Shown in pieces: positions 60,985 to 64,000 of a stretch of 64,000 nt of DNA (positions within the stretch are counted from its first letter, which is position 1; every line of letters begins with the position of its first letter). The notes beneath the pieces are model-generated. The model did no database searches and was not told the DNA's origin. It saw nothing but the letters and a program-made list of their open reading frames with translations. The DNA is from Cryptomeria japonica (lineage: Eukaryota; Streptophyta; Pinopsida; Cupressales; Cupressaceae). The position numbers and the translations under genes are program-made. The DNA is taken from the NCBI RefSeq assembly GCF_030272615.1, contig NC_081410.1, forward strand, positions 118,613,140 to 118,677,139, given 5' to 3'.

Positions 60985-61860
60985 TGTGCCTTTCAAATGT
61001 ATGTTTCATGCTTGGCATGTATTTATATGACTTCATGCCCTACGTGAATTTATACTTCATGTTTAGCATAAACACTTCATGCCTTACATGTATGCTTCAT
61101 GCCTTGCATATGATTATGTATATTATTTCATGCGTTACATGTATGCTTCATGCCTTTGTGAAATTATGCATGCTTCATGCCTTCATGTGTATAATTCACA
61201 TCTTACATATATTCATGTGTATACTCTATGCTTTACGTCTTTATATGATCCATTCTTTATATGATCCATGCCTTATGTGTATTCATGTGAATACTCCATG
61301 CTTTTTGTCTTACGTGTATTCATGAGTATGATCCATGCTTTACATGTATTCATGTATACACTTCATGCTTTACGTCATACGTGTATTGGTGGGTATGATC
61401 AATGCCTTATGTGCATTCATGTGTATATTCCATGCTTTATGCCTTACATGTATTTGTCTGTATGATTCATGCTTTACATGTATACGCTCCATACGTTACA
61501 CCTTACATGTATTCGTGTGTATGATTCATGCCTTATGTGTATTCATGTGTATACTTCATGTGTTAAGTGTTTGCTTCATGACTAATGGGTGTGTTTTATA
61601 TGTGCATCTTTATTTGTGTGTTCATGCCTTATGTGCATTCATGTGTATACTCCATGCTTTATGCCTTATGTGTATTCATGTGTATGATTCATGCTTTGCA
61701 TGTATACGCTCCATGCTTTATGCCTTATGTGTATTTGTGTGCATGAATCATGCCTTATGTGTATCCATGTGTATACTTCATGCTTTAAGTGTTTGCTTCA
61801 TGACTAATGGGTGTGTTTTATATGTGCACCTTTATTTGTGTGTTTCCCTCATGTTTTCAG
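60985..61860 (+). repeat. Internal minisatellite of CATGCCTTATGTGTATTCAT type
   Basis: Words CATGCCTTA(C/T)(A/G)TGTATTC and TGTATACTCCATGCTTTA alternate with loose period for nearly 900 bp. Two longer blocks (about 61540-61640 and 61760-61850, with GACTAATGGGTGTGTTTTAT) are near-identical. Open frames rich in Met, Cys and His (60969-61325 and 61335-61865) are by-products of the repeat. Confidence 0.85.
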
Positions 61861-63387
61861 CATAATTAGTTCAAGTGTTTATATGCCTTCCTAATGTACG
61901 CCTTATGTCTCAAATATGTGTCGCATCATGTTTAGTGTGTTCTCAACAAGTTTATCCGGTAAGTGTTTTATGCGTGCTATACTCTTGCATTCAAAGAAGC
62001 AGGGTGCATGTTTTTGCAAACAGGGATCTCACAGTCCCTTAAATAACACTGGTAAGACACTAGTCAAACACAACATAGGGATTGTTGAACATAATAATGC
62101 CATGAAAGTCTATAAGGTGTATGCCAAAGAAAAAGGTGTGAGAATACAAGTGCCCAAACACCAAAAAGTGAATGTAAGAACTCGATGAGCATAGTAAGTT
62201 AGCCTATAAACCACCATAAATGCATTCCAGTGTGCATTCCTAATCCAAAGTAGTCAATCCATCACTGCTTGCAAGATGATAAATTTGACGAAAAGCATAT
62301 CATTTAACATTAACATAAATCTGTCACTGGTTTGACTGCCATAGTCTATTAAGTTCGATACTAATCTGTCATATATTTTAACCATCATACTTGACACCAA
62401 ACTGTCATATGCTCATCTCAGTCTGCTGCTATTATGAAGAATATTGAATACCAACTCTTTAATAGTATATTGAAACTAACAAATCAAAACATTGTCCTGG
62501 GTCGTTGCAAAATATGATCAGCATGCAGGCATGTCCTTAACAAAAATCAATTTCTATGGTATCCATCTCTAGTACACCATACAATTGAGTTGTAGGAACT
62601 TTTACATGGAAAGACATTGACTGAAATTACTGAACAAAAGTTCATGGTGACAATCTCCACAAGTCAGATGTATGCTATAAAAGGTCAACGCTCACATATA
62701 TATATATATATTTATATCCGGGACCTCAAAAAGGAACAGGAGATAGTCAATAACAGTGAGATATCACTGTCAAAGACTCATTCAAATTTATTCATATTTA
62801 AATGGCCAATCCATCCAAGAATGAACGAAATTCTTGGTCCAGCAAAACTCCTAATACACTATTGCAACATGTACAATATCAAAAAAAAAAAGAATAAGCA
62901 GATAAGAACATGGTAACAATCTTTCTTCTTCTATTTTTCAAGACCAAACTCTAATACCATACATATGAAAGAGATGAAGTCTGGAAACCTTATGATTGAA
63001 CTAGTTACAGAATATGCATTTAAGGAAACCAAAAAAAGGGAACATAAATTCATTCCTTTAAAATCTTAGATGTGTGTCATGCTTCTAATCTTCATCTTAA
63101 TATATGTTCTTGTGTTAACACAAAGAAAAATCCAAGATGCTGTGCATACATTGGGTTAATTGAAATCAATCATTTACATTCTCAAGGGGTGAGAAAAGAA
63201 AGATAAGAGAAAACTTGTCTTAAGCGGTTCAAATTGACTTATGATAATATCAAAGTAGCATAGAGGAAGTGAATTATATGAAAGATTTTTATAAAAAGAA
63301 AGTTAGAAATTGCAAAGACCAATCCCTTTCCTTTGAAGAGTTAATTTAATCATCCCAACTTAAAATTGTTTGAGGACATGCAATATC
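61861..63387 (+). other. 3' internal region of the second retrotransposon
   Basis: A 90-codon frame (61916-62188) and a 99-codon frame (62617-62916) have no recognised motif. Contains a TA microsatellite at about 62696-62710. Confidence 0.4.
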
Positions 63388-63400
63388 AGGAAGGGTGGGC
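63388..63400 (+). other. Polypurine tract of the second retrotransposon
   Basis: AGGAAGGGTGGGC directly before the right LTR. Confidence 0.6.
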
Positions 63401-64000
63401 TGTCATGCCCTGACCCTAAGGAGTAAAAGATAACATATAAAATACAATGTATACACCCCCGATCTGGATATTACAAGGATCAGCCTTGTCAAAAAAGCGA
63501 TTCATGTGGCATAAAGAATAATATAGGAACCAAACCATCTTCAAACAACTGTGATTAAGAGATGAAACAACCATTAATTATGGAAGTAGGAAAAAAGAAT
63601 AAGCGTTCAAGATCGGATAGGAATAATAAACAACAGAAAGGATTTAATTAAGATTAATAACAATTAACAGTTTAGTCAAAGGCAGCAAAGAGACGCCACC
63701 TTAGGAGGAGGGGACAGGACCATGGAAGAACATGACTCTTTGGATATATATACTGGAGATCAGTATTCAGGGAGAGGCATGATGGAATAAAACCCAGCAA
63801 GTGCATCAAATAGAAAAGGGGAATAGAAATATAAGGAAGAAACAAAATGAGATCAGACATTCACATGTTGAGAAAATTGTCTTATTTATAAGACTTCACA
63901 ATTTTCTCTAGCACCGAAGAAACAGAATTATGAGACACTGGATCGTGACGAAATTTTGAGTTTCATAATTAATAAACTAGACTGCAGACTTATAATTGTT
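63401..64000 (+). repeat. 3' LTR of the second retrotransposon, partial
   Basis: First 600 of about 1170 bases. Aligns with 59662 onward, with a deletion opposite about 59998-60012. Confidence 0.85.

Larger units (their letters stand above)
59662..64000 (+). mobile_element. Second LTR retrotransposon lacking recognisable gag/pol, runs off the window
   Basis: A left LTR (59662-60831) and a right LTR starting at 63401 share TGTCATGCCCTGACCC and about 600 aligned bases. A tRNA-Met type primer site follows the left LTR and a purine run precedes the right one. The internal region is 2569 bp and has no gag, protease, reverse transcriptase or integrase; about a third is a minisatellite. LTR identity by eye is about 90 percent, so the insertion is older than that of the 5665 element. 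The right end and target duplication lie beyond 64000. Confidence 0.85.

Noticed and set aside
61335-61865. 176-codon Cys/Met-rich frame
   Set aside because: Translation of a minisatellite; periodicity follows the DNA repeat, not a protein domain.

Overview
This window is nuclear DNA from a land plant, most likely a seed plant with a large repeat-rich genome. A gymnosperm is plausible but is an inference. It has spliced GT-AG plant genes, AT-rich spacers, nested Ty1/copia and other LTR elements, a LINE remnant, small inverted-repeat elements and long CT/GA microsatellites. There are no bacterial operons, and I found no tRNA, rRNA or CRISPR.

Host genes are few. A tandem cluster of nitrate/peptide transporter family (NPF, MFS/POT) genes lies on the + strand. 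Copy 1 (13990-17039) is complete with four exons and 570 residues. Copy 2 (21466-24193) has the same exon plan but carries a nonsense codon and a one-base deletion. Copy 3 (42400-43569) is a 5'-truncated, deletion-ridden relic. Flanking DNA is also duplicated (about 11.87-12.64 and 18.36-19.13 kb), so a whole segment was copied. On the - strand at 52005-52842 are the last three exons of a YrdC/Sua5-type threonylcarbamoyl-AMP synthase; I could not find its 5' exons in the remaining 11 kb. A two-exon fragment of an unrecognised gene lies at about 20.2-20.7 kb.

Most of the rest is mobile DNA. (1) 24247-39026 is a 14.78 kb element with imperfect terminal inverted repeats of about 150-170 bp and an exact 9-bp target duplication (AAAATTAAA), which fits a Mutator-like (MULE) transposon. 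It landed 44 bp after the stop codon of NPF copy 2. I see no transposase in it. Inside are a near-palindrome of about 6.5 kb, arrays of an 84-bp unit built around a GACTAACA/TGTTAGTC inverted repeat, a 620-630-bp tandem repeat, and a 162-bp miniature relative with its own 9-bp duplication (37679-37840). Related ends fill 1-2379. (2) 5665-10882 is a complete LTR retrotransposon (LTRs 1717 and 1737 bp, duplication CGATG) lacking recognisable gag or pol. It encodes an unrecognised acidic protein split by a frameshift, and sits inside the 3' LTR of an older copia element. (3) 59662 to beyond 64000 is a second LTR retrotransposon without recognisable gag or pol, inserted into an antisense copia relic. 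(4) Further remnants are copia RNase H (4283-4851), copia gag (46018-46655), a LINE-type RNase H (12880-13318, -), and a LINE ORF1 with CCHC knuckle (43.7-45.2 kb).

Layout: 0-2.4 kb TIR-element remnants; 2.4-11.3 kb nested copia and LTR element; 11.9-24.2 kb NPF copies 1 and 2; 24.2-39.0 kb giant TIR element; 39-43.6 kb spacer, tandem repeat and NPF copy 3; 43.7-49 kb LINE, copia gag, CT tract and telomere-like block; 49-52 kb spacer; 52-52.8 kb YRDC 3' exons; 53-59.3 kb mostly unassigned DNA; 59.3-64 kb antisense copia and second LTR element. All similarity statements come from reading the sequence by eye; no database search was run.
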